A stretch of DNA of 64,000 nt from Emergomyces orientalis (Eukaryota > Ascomycota > Eurotiomycetes > Onygenales > Ajellomycetaceae), in assembly GCA_002110485.1 (NCBI GenBank), contig MOWL01000046.1, positions 1 through 64,000 of the forward strand, written 5' to 3'. Positions 53,701 to 64,000 of the stretch are shown here, one piece after another. A program made the translations under genes and the position numbers. Below the pieces are notes generated by a model that was not told where the DNA came from, did not search any database, and was given only the letters and a program-made list of their open reading frames with translations. Numbering within the stretch: the stretch's first letter is position 1; every line of letters begins with the position of its first letter.

Positions 53701-53934
53701 TCGGTGCCCGCCGACATCTATATCTAATTTCACCATATAACAGGTGTAAGCATCTTTCGGGCCGTCGAATCCAGTGAGGAGTCGGGGCTTGGGTAAAGAG
53801 ATATGCTGGAGGTTACAGCATTTTATAATTGAAGATTTGATCATTGCATAATGACATAGACCGCTGTCTACCATGGCATTCATATTGTACATGCTATCTA
53901 TCACAGTAGATACAAGAATCATGTTCATTGCCAT
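50728..53934 (-). pseudogene. Gypsy 2 pol: protease, RT, RNase H and integrase remnants
   Basis: Protease with AMVDSGLCHYAMI (53850-53890); RT with MYLDDILIFTDGS (52750-52788, YLDD active site intact) and KYLGFIIEAGKG; RNase H with DTIVEADSSGYITGEAI and ITDHKNL (51985-52404); connection and integrase parts further left, including a C-terminal piece (50728-51000) with EVAINGWNTVFTGVSPF. Frames are broken many times, again often by TGA at Trp positions. It is distinct in sequence from gypsy 1 pol (YLDD against FMDD). Confidence 0.83.
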
Positions 53935-53996
53935 CTTTTCTTCAAATCATTGTTGTCCAACCTTCTCTAGCTTCTGTCAGTGAGTTTTCACAGGAG

Positions 53997-55103
53997 CTAG
54001 TCTTTTCCCTGCCTTGAAGCTTTCATTGAGACACTCTCTTCATCGTCGCCCAAATCCTCTTTCACTATGGTGTGGTTGATGCGGACTCTCTTAGATGGAA
54101 CATGGTCAGAACAGCAGTTGGCAGCAATGTGGCCTGTACGCTCGCAATTGATGCAGACTCTGTGTTGTCGTCGATCGGCCGCCTCTTCAGCTGTCAGTCC
54201 AGGGACTCGGAAGCCCGGTCGGGCAGCAGAGACTCTAGCTTGAGCGTAGGTGTTTGAGTCCACCCAATCCATTGCATCTGTGTTGTTCCTGGTCGCCAGC
54301 ATGTTGGCAGCTGAAGTATAATGTCTATTATCACCTGTCTGTATGCTCTTCAGCTTTGTGAGATGATCATTCAATCTTTATAATTAAATACAGAATGTCT
54401 TGTAAGTGGAGACTTCTTCAACACTGACAAGAGTCTTCAGCAGTTCAAATATCAAAGCTTTCTTCAGCATGCTGATCTTCATTTGATTCTTCCAGAGTTG
54501 GTCTCCTGCTTCTAAGATCTTAGTGTCAAAATCAGATAAAAAGGTTGTAAGAGAGATGTTTCTCTGGCATGCATTCTGCAGCCAGTCTAGCATCTTCTGC
54601 TGTGTTGCTGTATTCTTGAACAAGATATCAAGGTGTTTGAAGATGTTTTCAGGCATGCAAAGTGATGGTTCACAGGTTTCTATTCATGGGTGGAACTTCT
54701 GTCTGGCATGATCCTTCAGTCGGCCGTATACATACCATTCTTGATTGATCAAGAAACCAATGGCATCTTCATTCATATCTAGCTTTGCAAGCATCTCCAA
54801 CTTCCACAGCGAGTATAAGGTGAGATCAGAAGTGTCAAAGTACATGAAAGTGCTTAGATGTTCTTTTGATGATTGTGCTGTGCTAGACTTTGTTGACACC
54901 TCTACAGATTCTGCTGACAGAGGTGTTGCGGCTTCCGCGGCAGGAGTCTGACTTGCCAGTTGTCACTGAATCTCTTTATATTGACATTGCTGGTTCGCGT
55001 GCATGTCGGCAATCTGCTGCTGCTGCAGTTTCAACATCATTCAAAGCCACTGTGGCATCTCATTGGTGTTCGCTGCCATTGAGGGTTCACCGATATCGTC
55101 CAT
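53997..55103 (-). pseudogene. Gypsy 2 gag
   Basis: ATG near 55103 (MDDIGEPSMAANT), Gln-rich N-terminal part, capsid region (FDTSDLTLYSLWKLEMLAKLD near 54800), linker, and a CCHC knuckle CINCERTGHIAANC near 54110-54150. Interrupted by stops including TGA where the reading gives HPW (about 54685) and a stop cluster near 54380. Confidence 0.8.
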
Positions 55104-55650
55104 GATGACTGACAATGTTGTGTCTTGAAATTCTTTGCTGGAGGATTCTTCAGGTTCAGAGGAGTATTCATATGAAAACTTCATACATCTGGAATATCAG
55201 AACTCTCAGATCTTTTGCTGATATGTCTCTTTCATGAGATCTAGTTGCGGGGCCAAGATGATTGATGAGCAAGCTTCTTCTATCTAGTAGAGATTCAATG
55301 ACTGCTAGCTAGTTATCTTCTTTATTTCTTACGCGTTGTTACATGTTCAGATAGTTGAATAATCGTTCCTCATAAGAATACAAATGAACATTTTCTAAGT
55401 GTAACAGACCTATGTCAAAGAGCTCGGCACTAATATAGATCTTATATAACAAAAAGTAGAAAACGTTAAGAAAAAGAAAAGAAAAGAAAAAGCATTTGAG
55501 TGTGAACACATGAGATTCTTTTATGAGTCTGGCAGGGCAGATAATCATATTTCCAATTGGCGTGGCCGCTAGGTCAGCAAAAACCATGGAGCTTCCATTG
55601 GCATGCGAGCAGAATGGTCTACTAACATGGGCGTAGCTCATCACATATCC

Positions 55651-55723
55651 TGATCAATCTCTCAAATAATTTGGTTTCCGTAGAAGTTATCTGTTTTAAG
55701 TGGTTTATGAATAAATAATAATA
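55651..55723 (+). repeat. LINE 3' end with AAT tail
   Basis: AAGTGGTTTATGAATAAATA followed by AATAATAAT matches the shared 3' end of LINE-1/LINE-2. Only the last few tens of bases are present. Confidence 0.45.
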
Positions 55724-56035
55724 ATAATGATAAATTGTTCAAAAAAAGATGATTGAAATGAATTCAAAGTTGAGACAGTTATAATATGTCATTTATTCAA
55801 GCTTCTATTAAAATTCTATGTAAATTGAACTGAAGCTGGTGAAATTATGTGATGAAGTGTGATTTTCTTTTTTATTGAAATTTACAGTCATGTTTTTCTC
55901 AATAACTTCATCAATTCATATTCAATTTGAATAAAAAGTGAATATATTGCTTTCTTAAACAAGGGTTTTCAAATAAATGTTTTTTTATTCTTATTTTCAA
56001 AAATTTGAGCTGATTCAGATAAATTAGTTTTTTTA
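55724..56035 (-). repeat. Orphan repeat R1, decayed copy
   Basis: Reverse complement of 17594-17905 with many G/C to A/T changes. For example, the block reading GGGCTGGTTCGGGGG in the better copy is TGAGCTGATTCAGAT here. Confidence 0.6.
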
Positions 56036-56036
56036 T

Positions 56037-56195
56037 TATATTTGCATGTTATTTTCTGCTATAACCATCTTCTCAACATTCAATGCTATTGTAATAATAT
56101 GTAAAAAATGCTTGATACTTTCTTTTTATTCTTGATAATGTTTTTCTGTGTGTTTTAAATGTTTTAGCTGCTGAAATTTCAAGATCTCTCTGCTG
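56037..56195 (-). mobile_element. LINE-2 5' end fragment
   Basis: Reverse complement matches LINE-2 positions from TTCAGCAG (about 15757) through the first ORF1 codons, decayed. Confidence 0.65.
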
Positions 56196-56319
56196 AATAT
56201 ATATATAAATTTTATAAATACAATATAAATACACTTGAATAGTTATTAATTACATCAGAATACTCGCTGATACACGGTAATTTATTTCTTGTATTTAGTC
56301 ATGGTTATGGTCACATGGT

Positions 56320-56770
56320 CAGTCTACCATGAGAGGGCTCTGTTGAGCTTATTGTGCAAGTTTTGCTGTTTTGATGCACTGATTGCATGTTTCATCTCTT
56401 TCAGTAGCTGATTACACAGTTCAGCTTTCATCTTCTTCACTATTTTCAGTGTATTCTGAAAATATTCTCTCTTTTTCTTATTAATTTTCTTGTCACTCTC
56501 TCTCTCTTTCTGAGTATTGCAGTTAGTACTTGAATAACTATTGCTAGACTGTTCAGCTTCTTCTTCTGTATTGCAGAGTTTTCTGTCTCTGACATGCATC
56601 AAGTTTTGTGTGTGCTATTTTTCTTCATCTTTATTCTTTCTTCTTTAATCAGTGTTATTCAGTTCATTGAAAAGCACTTTTTGCTTTCTTTCTTCTCTCT
56701 AGATGTGCTTCTTGCTGTGTTTAGATTGTGGTTTTTTTTAATGATATTAATTAGAGTTAGATTAAATAGA
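56320..56770 (-). mobile_element. LINE-2-like ORF1 fragment with a different 5' UTR
   Basis: 56324-56602 encodes a LINE-2-type ORF1 start (KKINKKKREYFQNTLKIVKKMKAEL), open in one frame. The sequence to about 56770 is a 5' UTR unlike the other LINE-2 copies, so this is a second subfamily. It is not contiguous with the preceding fragment, because the order is reversed. Confidence 0.6.
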
Positions 56771-57745
56771 TTACATAGATTACACTAAAACACACTAATA
56801 CAGCCAATCTCTCATATAATCCGGTGGTTTTTGCGTATTTAATACATTAATGTACACGCTAAAAAATACGCTAATTGTGGCCTCGTTTCCAGACGAGTGG
56901 ATACCTCCCCACTGCCTCATTTCTAGATATCAGCCCGCTTGGGAGTTAAAACCCAGTTTTTTTTTTTTTTTTTTGCATGATGAGTGCATTCTTTCTACGA
57001 TTTTTCGCTCTGCGCTCTAGTAGGACTTGTACAGTACATGCAAATAGAATCACTCTTGTTTCGGGCTATGCCGCTCTGAGTTCGGGAGAAACAATCATTT
57101 GATGTTTTGGTCTGTTATTCTTCGCCTCAACGGGTCAGCGTAAGTTAAAAATAAGTCAACATGGCTTTTTCATTGCCTTCGCGTAATGGAATTTACCGTG
57201 AATTGATCTTTAATATTCCGAGTACTTAATTAATTAATATTTCCGCTAAAATTCAACCCAGACCTGCATCGTGACATGTCGACCGGGAATATTCCCCAGC
57301 CAGCCGGCTCGCCGTCATTGTTAACCCGTCACGGTTGATGATAATTATTGGCACTCACGAACCCTGTCCTGATCCGCTCTTTGCATCCTCTCTGGGGTCT
57401 GGCACCGGTAAATGGCGTGTTTCGTGCTGTTGTTCAAAGCCTCGGGGACTTCCTGCAGGAGCAGGTCGGGCAAAAGATTCCGTCATCATTACTACTAAAA
57501 AAGTGTCCGCGCCGTTGCTTTGCCCCCAAAGTTTTCCACAATAAGGCTAAAGTGTGTCCCCAACCATGGCTGAGACTGGGCTATGTTGGGGAACCAACTT
57601 CGCAGGTTTCATGAGAGCAATATTTTGACACTTGAGGTTGTTGGGTAGAAACCAGGACTGTTACTTTGGCATTGGCTTTGGTTCCCTCCTCTATACCATG
57701 ATGAACGAGGGCGATCCTGACTGCAACTTCAATTCTCACCTGATC
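56771..57745 (+). other. Upstream region of the P450 gene
   Basis: Return to unique-looking, CpG-containing DNA from about 56830; an 18-T run near 56960. Short ORFs at 57335-57614 have no recognisable content. Probable promoter and 5' UTR of the P450 gene. Confidence 0.5.
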
Positions 57746-59525
57746 ATGTCAGAATCAATTCGCTCGACTTACGCAGTCGGCCTCACAGGTGCCCTGCTGG
57801 TGGGACTGGCAACCATCACGGGTATGTTCTTGGTGAAGCTCTATCGTGCTCGCATGCTGCTGATCAACCGGCGACGAAGAGGCCTCGTAAGCTATCACTC
57901 AGGCATGAACATGATTTAGTTCAAGCGTAGCTAACTCCTTCGCAGCCCGTCGCGCCAGGGCATTCATTTCTTTTTGGCCATCTATTGTATCTCAAGTCGG
58001 TTCTTGACCGCCTGCCCAAGAATGCCCATTACCAGTACGGCTTCGCGACCATTGCACGCGAGCAGTTCTACGAAACCGGAGCTTTCTACATGGACCTCTG
58101 GCCCATGAGCGGTCTCTTCCTTACTGTCATATCGCCCAAGACCAGTACGGAGATCACCCAGGAAAATCCCAGGCTCACCTCATCACGCCCTGAACTCCTG
58201 CGTCGCTTCCTCCGCCCGATCACAGGTGGCCTTACCATTTTTGACATGAGTGAAAAGGACTGGAAGCCATGGCGCGCCACCTTCAACAAGGGCTTTCATG
58301 GCGAGCGCATCATGTCCCTGGTACCAGGCATTGTGCAAGAGGTCCAAGTCTACGCTGATACTCTGCGTGGCATTGCTGAAAAGGGTGAACGATGTTATTT
58401 GGACCCACTTACCCTGCGTTTCACTATTGATATGATTGGGAAAACAATACTGTACACACTTGATCCACGTCCTCCTCACCCTTCTCTCTCTCGATCTAAT
58501 AGTCTCATAGCAATAGCCCCCTAGGTGCCCAAAGAGGCTATAACGCCCTCGCGGACGGTATGCTGAGGCAGATCCAGTGGCATAGCCCAAATGCAGAAAT
58601 AAATCCCTTTAGCCGGCTCAATTTTGTGCGTTGGTTCATCCACTGGAGTAATGGCCGGCAGATCGACCGTTATATTGGCGCTGAGCTTGACAGGCGATAC
58701 AACGAGCGTCGCGCTGATCCCACGGGGACCGGTTCTGAGTCAGTCATAGACCTGGTCCTGCAGGCGTACATGGCGGCGCCTGACCCAAAACCCGCATTAC
58801 AACCGGAGAAACTGGACGCTGATTTCCGGGCAGTCGCCATCCGTCAGGTCCGGCTCTTTTTCTTCGCGGGCCATGATTCCACCAGCAGTGTCATCTGCTA
58901 CTGCTTTCACCTTCTCTCTAAGCATCCTAAGGTGCTCGCCGAGCTCCGCGCAGAACACAATCGAGTGCTGGGTACGGATCCCGCCGGCGCCGGTGCCATA
59001 ATCACCAAGAACCCTCGCATTGTCAACAGCCTCAACTACACACTTGCTGTCATCAAAGAAACAATGCGCCTCTTTGCACCCGCAGGCACCACCCGCGCTG
59101 GCCAACCAGGAATCAATGTCACCGACGACGCGGGCAACAGCTGCCCCACTGACAATGCCATCCTCTGGATCCTGCATGTTGAAATGCACCGCGCTGAAAA
59201 GTACTGGGTGCAACCTGACGCCTTCCTCCCAGTGCGCTGGCTTGTTCCTGCTGACCATGAGCTATACCCGCGACCTGGTGCGTGGCGGCCCTTTGAGCAC
59301 GGCCCGCGCAACTGCATTGCTCAGGCCCTAGCCCTCGTGGAACTGCGCGTTGTGCTCGCCTGTCTGGTCCGGTCGTTCGAAGTCGAACCTGCTTATGATG
59401 AATGGGACATCGAGCATCCCGTTAAAGGGACGAGGCTGTATCGCGGGGAGCGGGCGTACCAGGTTGAGGGGGGAGCCGCGCATCCTGCGGCTGGATATCC
59501 GTGCTATGTTCGACTGGCCAAGTGA
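57746..59525 (+). CDS. Cytochrome P450 monooxygenase, CYP59/StcS-like (three exons)
   Basis: Exons 57746-57886, 57946-58451 and 58511-59525; both introns are 59 bases, GT...AG, with GCTAACT and TCTAAT branch-like sites. Splicing gives 553 residues and restores TILNSPLGAQRGYN across intron 2. Start at MSESIRSTY; an upstream in-frame ATG at 57698 is possible. A membrane anchor at residues 8-32 with a basic stop (RRRRGL) places it on the ER, catalytic domain in the cytosol. I-helix AGHDST (Asp338, Thr340), K-helix ETMR (Glu399, Arg402), PVRW, heme loop FEHGPRNCIA with Cys484 as heme ligand. The Gly two residues after Cys is Ala here. Family resemblance is to fungal P450s annotated as versicolorin/sterigmatocystin-type, but there is no neighbouring pathway cluster, so the substrate is unknown. 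Confidence 0.9.
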
Positions 59526-62500
59526 AAGCTCTTCGCGGCTGGCGTTGATAATGGCTAGCCTTTCCGGGCCAGGAGGGATGCCTTCACAATCTAAGAATTT
59601 ACGATGCTGAGCTATGTATTCCTTTTTTTTTATAAAAAAAATCGCAAGATTAATTGAAAAAAAATTGTACAAATTATAATTTATGAAATGATTGAATTTT
59701 TGTGTTCAATGAGCAGAATATTACTATCTGGATATATTTGTTATATCGCATGCTCATGACCACTATCAGTTCTCAATGTAAACAGCAAACAGTAGTTACT
59801 GCACACACACACATTTATATTTCTATATATATAATTAACTACACTGTTGCAGAACTTAATTAAGCAGACAGTCTGAGCATATGAAAAATGAATTCTCCGC
59901 TGTGTGCTGAGATTTTTGAGTGTGAATCATTCTGCGGCTTGTGCTGACAATCTATTGGTCAATTGAGCAGATGTTGGGCAGCAGCCTTGGAGGTATCAGG
60001 GATACCTTGTCCCAGTAGTACGCGCTCTGTGACAATTATAGAACCCAATCATGGGGCTTGGAGCACGTCTGGTGGCATTAGTTGCGCTTCAAGCATCTGG
60101 CACCTGGCACCAGGGCAGTCAACGGCATTCCAATCTTGGAAAGGTTATTTGATATTTCCCTCTGTCTTTTGAAGTAAAATTGGTTGAATTGAAGGGAAAG
60201 GGACAATAATATACGTTCCCTGTTTACCTACATTGAATGTTGAATGGGCACTTAAGGGAGGGTTTTACAATTTGCAACGGGGAACAAAAGTGAGGCTCCT
60301 GGGTAACTTCAACATACCTCCCCCCATACACATGCATGCATGTAGATGTAGGCCAAAAACGATTTGAACCAGGTAGCAGTGCATGAATCAACCTGGCCCT
60401 GGGCGGAGCAGGGTGCACAATTGTTCAATTGGCAAATGGTAGTCATTGGTAGTAAATTGGCCAGTAATTGGCAGCCCTACCAAGCCTTGCAACCTTTCCA
60501 ACCACTCCCAACTCCCGGTGATGCCAGTTCGCAACGCAGATTTCCCCCTCCAGCTTTGTGCTCTCTCGCATCAGCAGGAGAGGTGAAGTTTTCTTTCCGT
60601 GCCCAGATTGCCCTGTAACGCGGGCAATGTTAATTATTATTATTAGGAGTGTGATCAATTGACTTCAGCAGTTTGGCTAATTAATTGAAAGGGGAGAGGG
60701 GAGAAGGGGGGGGGGACTGGAGAGGAGGGTCCAGGGCTAGGTTGAGGGTGGAGCAGCTGATGGGCCAGAGTGGAGGGGTAGAAAATCCGGGGCAAGTGAC
60801 CTGATCAGTGTGATGTGTGACCATCGGGGATGGCGGTTAGGTTAGTACACGGTGGTTAGCTAGTTAGGTAGGTAGATAGATAGCTAGATAAATAAATGGG
60901 CTGAAGTTAATCTGTAGATGAGGGGGAGGAGGTTGGTATATTTATTTATTCGGGTTTTAGAGTTGGGAAGATCGCAACTCCAAGGCTATCAATCCTTGCT
61001 ATTTGCCGTTTTGCCCTGCTGATACCTCAAACTATGTTTCTCCAACTAACTTTGTCCACGGGGTGATATAATTGAAAACAAAAAAAAAATAATATTTCTG
61101 GATTAAATTTATGTTTTTTTCTTCTTTCAGCTCTATTTTCTACCAGTCACAGCAGAAATCATAGTCACAGTCACAGTCATAAATGAAGGGTAGGAATAAC
61201 TCAGCCTTAATAACGGTTAAATGAATCATTCCGAGTCATGAAACAGGCAACGATCTAAAACTGAATCTTTCATCCTCAAAGAAATTACCTTGTCGTCTTC
61301 CCCTCTCCTGTCATCCGCTTCTTCTTCCCCTTGAGCAAAACAGAACTCTGGGTTTCTGCAACAATTGGCAAATAGCGAACCAGAATAATATCTCCTCCTC
61401 TTCCAACCGCCAGCTGAGGTGATTTGACTTTGCTTTTATAGTTAACCTTTCTCTTGTCATATTTTTTCCAGTTTTCTCCCTCTCTCTCTGTCTCTCTCTC
61501 TATCTTTCTTCTTTGCCTTCTTCAACATCTTACCCATTACCAACCTCCTCCACAGCCATCTATAACTATCACTTGACTGTATATGCATCACGCTGCCTAC
61601 ATCAGCTGCCTTGGTTACTCACTACTGTTATCTTCCCCATTCAAATCAAATAAATTTTCTTGAACCCTGATGAAACGGCTATCCTGAATACTTTACTTGT
61701 ATACATCTACATTCATCATCATATCATCTATCATCTATCTCTGTCGTATATCATCTCCTTTCATAATCAGCCTTACTACTGCTGACCCGCACATCCATCG
61801 ACATTACTATTCCCATTATAACTGAGTACTCCTGGTATTCCACTACTATATATCGATCGGGCTCTTCCTGGCTAGGCAAATCCAGAGCCTTGTCGATCCT
61901 CCAGACTCCATTCATTAGGTAGAGTACACTCAAAAACCACGAAACCACGAACTCCGCAATTATTACTCACATTTGACAATTTGGCGGCCGCCTATTCGGA
62001 TAGATTGGCACCTTAACTCCGACTTTGGGCCCCTTTACATCGTTGTCAGGAGTTTCCATTTTACTCCAGTTTCCGGAAACACTGGATAATCTCCGTACGG
62101 ATAGTTTTAATTATTAATAACCTCTCCAACCGTTCTAACCAGGCAAAACCAAATCCTTGCCACCCCGCCTGTCACCAGCCATACAACCATACGCCACACG
62201 CCAGACGCCATTCCATCACCAGTCATCCGTCACCCGTAATCACCACCCACCAGTCACCAGCCCTTATCATCCACCGCCCCGCCTGACAAATCAGCCGCCG
62301 CCAAGATCCGCTGCAGCCACTTCCATTGACTTCCACCTGGAGTTAAGCCCAGAGAATCTGTCCTGCTGCTGGGTCCCAGGGTTGGATCTGGTGGGTTCCA
62401 AAGTGTGGTTAGGTACCTAGGCCGTGTTGGTTTGGTTGGTTGGTTGGTTGGTTGGTTGGGTTATTGTTGGTCACTCACTCACTGGTCAGGCCCTCAAACT

Positions 62501-62810
62501 CAGCCCATCCTCTGTCGCCTTCGCACGTATTTCTTTCTGCCTTGGGGACACGGACAGTTCATTAATTCTGTTGACTAACCCATCTGCTTCTTCTTTCTTT
62601 TTCTCTTATTTCTTAACTCTTTCAAATCAATTCATCTTCATCTTCATCTTATTCCTTTTAATACTACACTTTGCTCCCCTTTTGCGACACAACACCTTCC
62701 TTGCTACTTCCCTCACATTTCAATTCGGCCTATTTTTCAATCATCGCAATTCGCCTATCGCCATCCACAACTCAATCCACTCGCACCCATTCACACACGT
62801 ATACATCACC
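59526..62810. other. Gene-free region, 3' side of P450 and long promoter/leader of the SWIRM gene
   Basis: No convincing ORF. AT-rich stretch 59620-59900 with a short CA run (59798-59810). Purine-rich run near 60680-60740. CT-rich tracts (about 61470-61520), typical of promoters of constitutive fungal genes. A (TTGG)n repeat at 62427-62460. Pyrimidine-rich leader 62570-62700 just before the SWIRM gene start. No LINE or LTR sequence recognised. Confidence 0.6.
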
Positions 62811-63920
62811 ATGAATCGTCTGCCGCCTGTATCAAGCTTAATGTCGCCGCCAGAGGCAAAGCCTCTCGACAGTTTCACTCGGTCTTTGTCACCGTGCACT
62901 TCTAAACACTCTTCATTCGATGAGAATAACACACTTCCTCCCATTTCTGCCCATCGAAAACGCACCCAATCTGAGATGGATCTACCCTCGCCACCCGTCA
63001 CTCCGTACACTGGGAATAAGAAACAAAAGTCGAATTCCCACGATCAGATCGAGAATGATGCCTCTGCTGTTTCCTCGAAAGATCCAGTCCTCTTCCCGCA
63101 CAATGAGACCGATATCTTGCCTGATGAGCCACTATTTGGCCCACAATTGGCCCCCGTCGCTGAGCGCCTCGTGGACAAACACATGGCGAGCCAGATGTTA
63201 AGATTTCAAGACAAGAAGAATAAACCAACTCGCAGAGAATATATGTTTGCCTTATCATGCGTTCCCATCGTCGGAAGGCAGTACAACCGGAATCCTGGTG
63301 CCTGGGCTATGAAGGAGAGGGAATTCTTGGACCGTCAACTTTCAGTGACTAAACGGGTTGGCCACGAATCTGCCACGAAGTTGAAAAAGATCGCTCCAGC
63401 GCCAGTAAAGCGGAGTCCAAACGGTGGCGCACGAGCCCCACGACCACGGCCAAGACGCACCCCCAAGTCCACCCCCAGACAGCGAGTGTACGATTCTTTC
63501 GATGTCGCCACTTCAACACCAAAGCCTACTCGTGTTATTGGAACCAATCGCGATGATACAGACTACAGATCTCTCCCTGATTACTGCCCTCCCATCGAAA
63601 CTCATCGCGGAAACACAAAGGGCTTGAAGGCAGACTGGAAAGGCCAGATGCTGGATCTTAGCAACGACCCAGATCGACACCAACTCGACCCCGCAGAAGT
63701 GGGTCTCGCTGCCACTCTTCGCCTTTCCTGCGCTACTTATCTCTGTAGCAAACGTCGCATTTTTGAAGCACGCCTCAACGCCCTTCGCATCGGCAAAGAA
63801 TTCCGCAAGACCGATGCCCAGCAGGCTTGCAAAATCGATGTCAATAAGGCAAGCAAGCTGTGGACTGCCTATGAAAAGGTTGGCTGGTTCAAACCAGAGT
63901 ACTTTCGACAGTTTTTGTGA
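62811..63920 (+). CDS. SWIRM-domain protein (Fun19/Laf-like)
   Basis: Uninterrupted 369-residue CDS. The start was chosen at the ATG in CACCATGAA (62811), a strong fungal context; the frame is open further upstream, but only without a good ATG and with low-complexity translation. The N-terminal two thirds are disordered and Ser/Pro/basic-rich, including LPPISAHRKRTQSEMDLPSP and a PRPRPRRTPKSTPRQ stretch that may serve as nuclear signal. The last 90 or so residues form a SWIRM domain (LDPAEVGLAATLRLSC ... FRKTDAQQACKIDVNKASKLW ... GWFKPEYFRQFL), a helical fold used in chromatin complexes. By family knowledge (budding yeast Fun19, fission yeast Laf1/Laf2 of the Clr6 deacetylase complex) it is probably a histone deacetylase-associated nuclear protein. 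Typical conserved fungal gene with no sign of decay. Confidence 0.88.
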   Translation: MNRLPPVSSLMSPPEAKPLDSFTRSLSPCTSKHSSFDENNTLPPISAHRKRTQSEMDLPSPPVTPYTGNKKQKSNSHDQIENDASAVSSKDPVLFPHNETDILPDEPLFGPQLAPVAERLVDKHMASQMLRFQDKKNKPTRREYMFALSCVPIVGRQYNRNPGAWAMKEREFLDRQLSVTKRVGHESATKLKKIAPAPVKRSPNGGARAPRPRPRRTPKSTPRQRVYDSFDVATSTPKPTRVIGTNRDDTDYRSLPDYCPPIETHRGNTKGLKADWKGQMLDLSNDPDRHQLDPAEVGLAATLRLSCATYLCSKRRIFEARLNALRIGKEFRKTDAQQACKIDVNKASKLWTAYEKVGWFKPEYFRQFL

Positions 63921-64000
63921 TTCTTTTCACTCTCCCTCCCTCCCTCCCGCTCGCTCTGCTGGAGTCGCCATTTAGGTTGAAATGGGAAATGGGGAATCAA

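Larger units (their letters stand above)
50034..55645 (-). mobile_element. Gypsy 2: decayed Ty3/gypsy element
   Basis: Two 246-base LTRs (50034-50279 and 55400-55645), TGTAAC...ATCACA on the plus strand, flanked by the 5-base duplication TATCC (50029-50033, 55646-55650). Minus-strand gag and pol fragments lie in the order zinc knuckle, protease, RT, RNase H, integrase. A very long G tract on the sense strand (GGGGGGGGG at about 50284-50292) is the polypurine tract. The LTRs differ at about ten sites, mostly G/C to A/T in the right one. No frame is intact. Confidence 0.93.

Noticed and set aside
57335..57614. Small ORFs upstream of the P450 gene as a separate gene
   Set aside because: Two overlapping frames without recognisable content, good start context or conservation cues.
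58469..58524. Alternative second intron of the P450 gene
   Set aside because: It is in frame and GT...AG, but gives YTLDPRAQRGYN; the chosen intron 58452-58510 gives the family-typical ILNSPLGAQRGYN.
60361..60410. tRNA-like sequence (GATTTGAACC)
   Set aside because: No matching acceptor, D or anticodon arms around it.
62424..62810. Hydrophobic N-terminal extension of the SWIRM protein
   Set aside because: The frame is open but starts without ATG and translates the (TTGG)n repeat and a pyrimidine-rich leader; ATG 62811 has a strong context.

Overview
The window reads as nuclear DNA of a filamentous ascomycete (Pezizomycotina; Eurotiomycetes is possible but not proven). The evidence is three ordinary host genes with fungal introns of 46-59 bp (GT...AG, CTAAC/CTGA-like branch sites), fungal Ty3/gypsy LTR retrotransposons, non-LTR elements with (TAA)n tails, and copies decayed by C-to-T/G-to-A transitions as left by RIP-like processes. 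No bacterial features, rRNA, tRNA or CRISPR were seen.

Layout: (1) 1-10685, a young gypsy element on the minus strand. It has gag-protease, a canonical -1 slippery site at the gag stop, RT/RNaseH/integrase, and two further overlapping ORFs of unknown function before the 3' LTR. It is inserted in an old LINE copy (10686-14138). (2) 14459-15725, an intact two-exon gene for mitochondrial malonyl-CoA:ACP transacylase. It is the only host gene in the first 57 kb. (3) 15759-49862, a nested nest of non-LTR retrotransposons of three families, named here LINE-1 (GC-rich, no RNase H), LINE-2 (relative of LINE-1, only decayed copies) and LINE-3 (AT-rich, with RNase H). Its core is an almost perfect inverted duplication: arms 23890-30987 and 40987-48083, about 7.1 kb each, separated by about 10 kb, each holding the same LINE-1 copy inside the same LINE-3 fragment. 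(4) 50034-55645, a second, decayed gypsy element with a 5-bp target duplication. (5) 55651-56770, LINE scraps and an orphan repeat. (6) 57746-59525, a three-exon cytochrome P450 gene; 59526-62810, gene-free sequence and promoter; 62811-63920, a SWIRM-domain nuclear protein of the Fun19/Laf type.

The elements look autonomous in origin. Gypsy 1 supplies all enzymes for reverse transcription and integration and appears to set its Gag:Pol ratio by -1 frameshifting. LINE-1 and LINE-2 encode an RNA-binding ORF1 and an endonuclease/RT ORF2 coupled by an ATGA stop-start overlap. The host genes are unrelated to each other and form no cluster.

Most worth a second look: the inverted duplication and its breakpoint at a LINE tail; the frameshift site and extra ORFs of gypsy 1; the duplicated CCAAT-palindrome module in the same element; the conserved ATGA coupling; and the TGG-to-TGA bias of the decayed copies, which is unlike classical CpA-directed RIP. 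Alignments were done by eye, so boundaries of decayed elements are good to about 5-20 bases and no identity percentages were computed.
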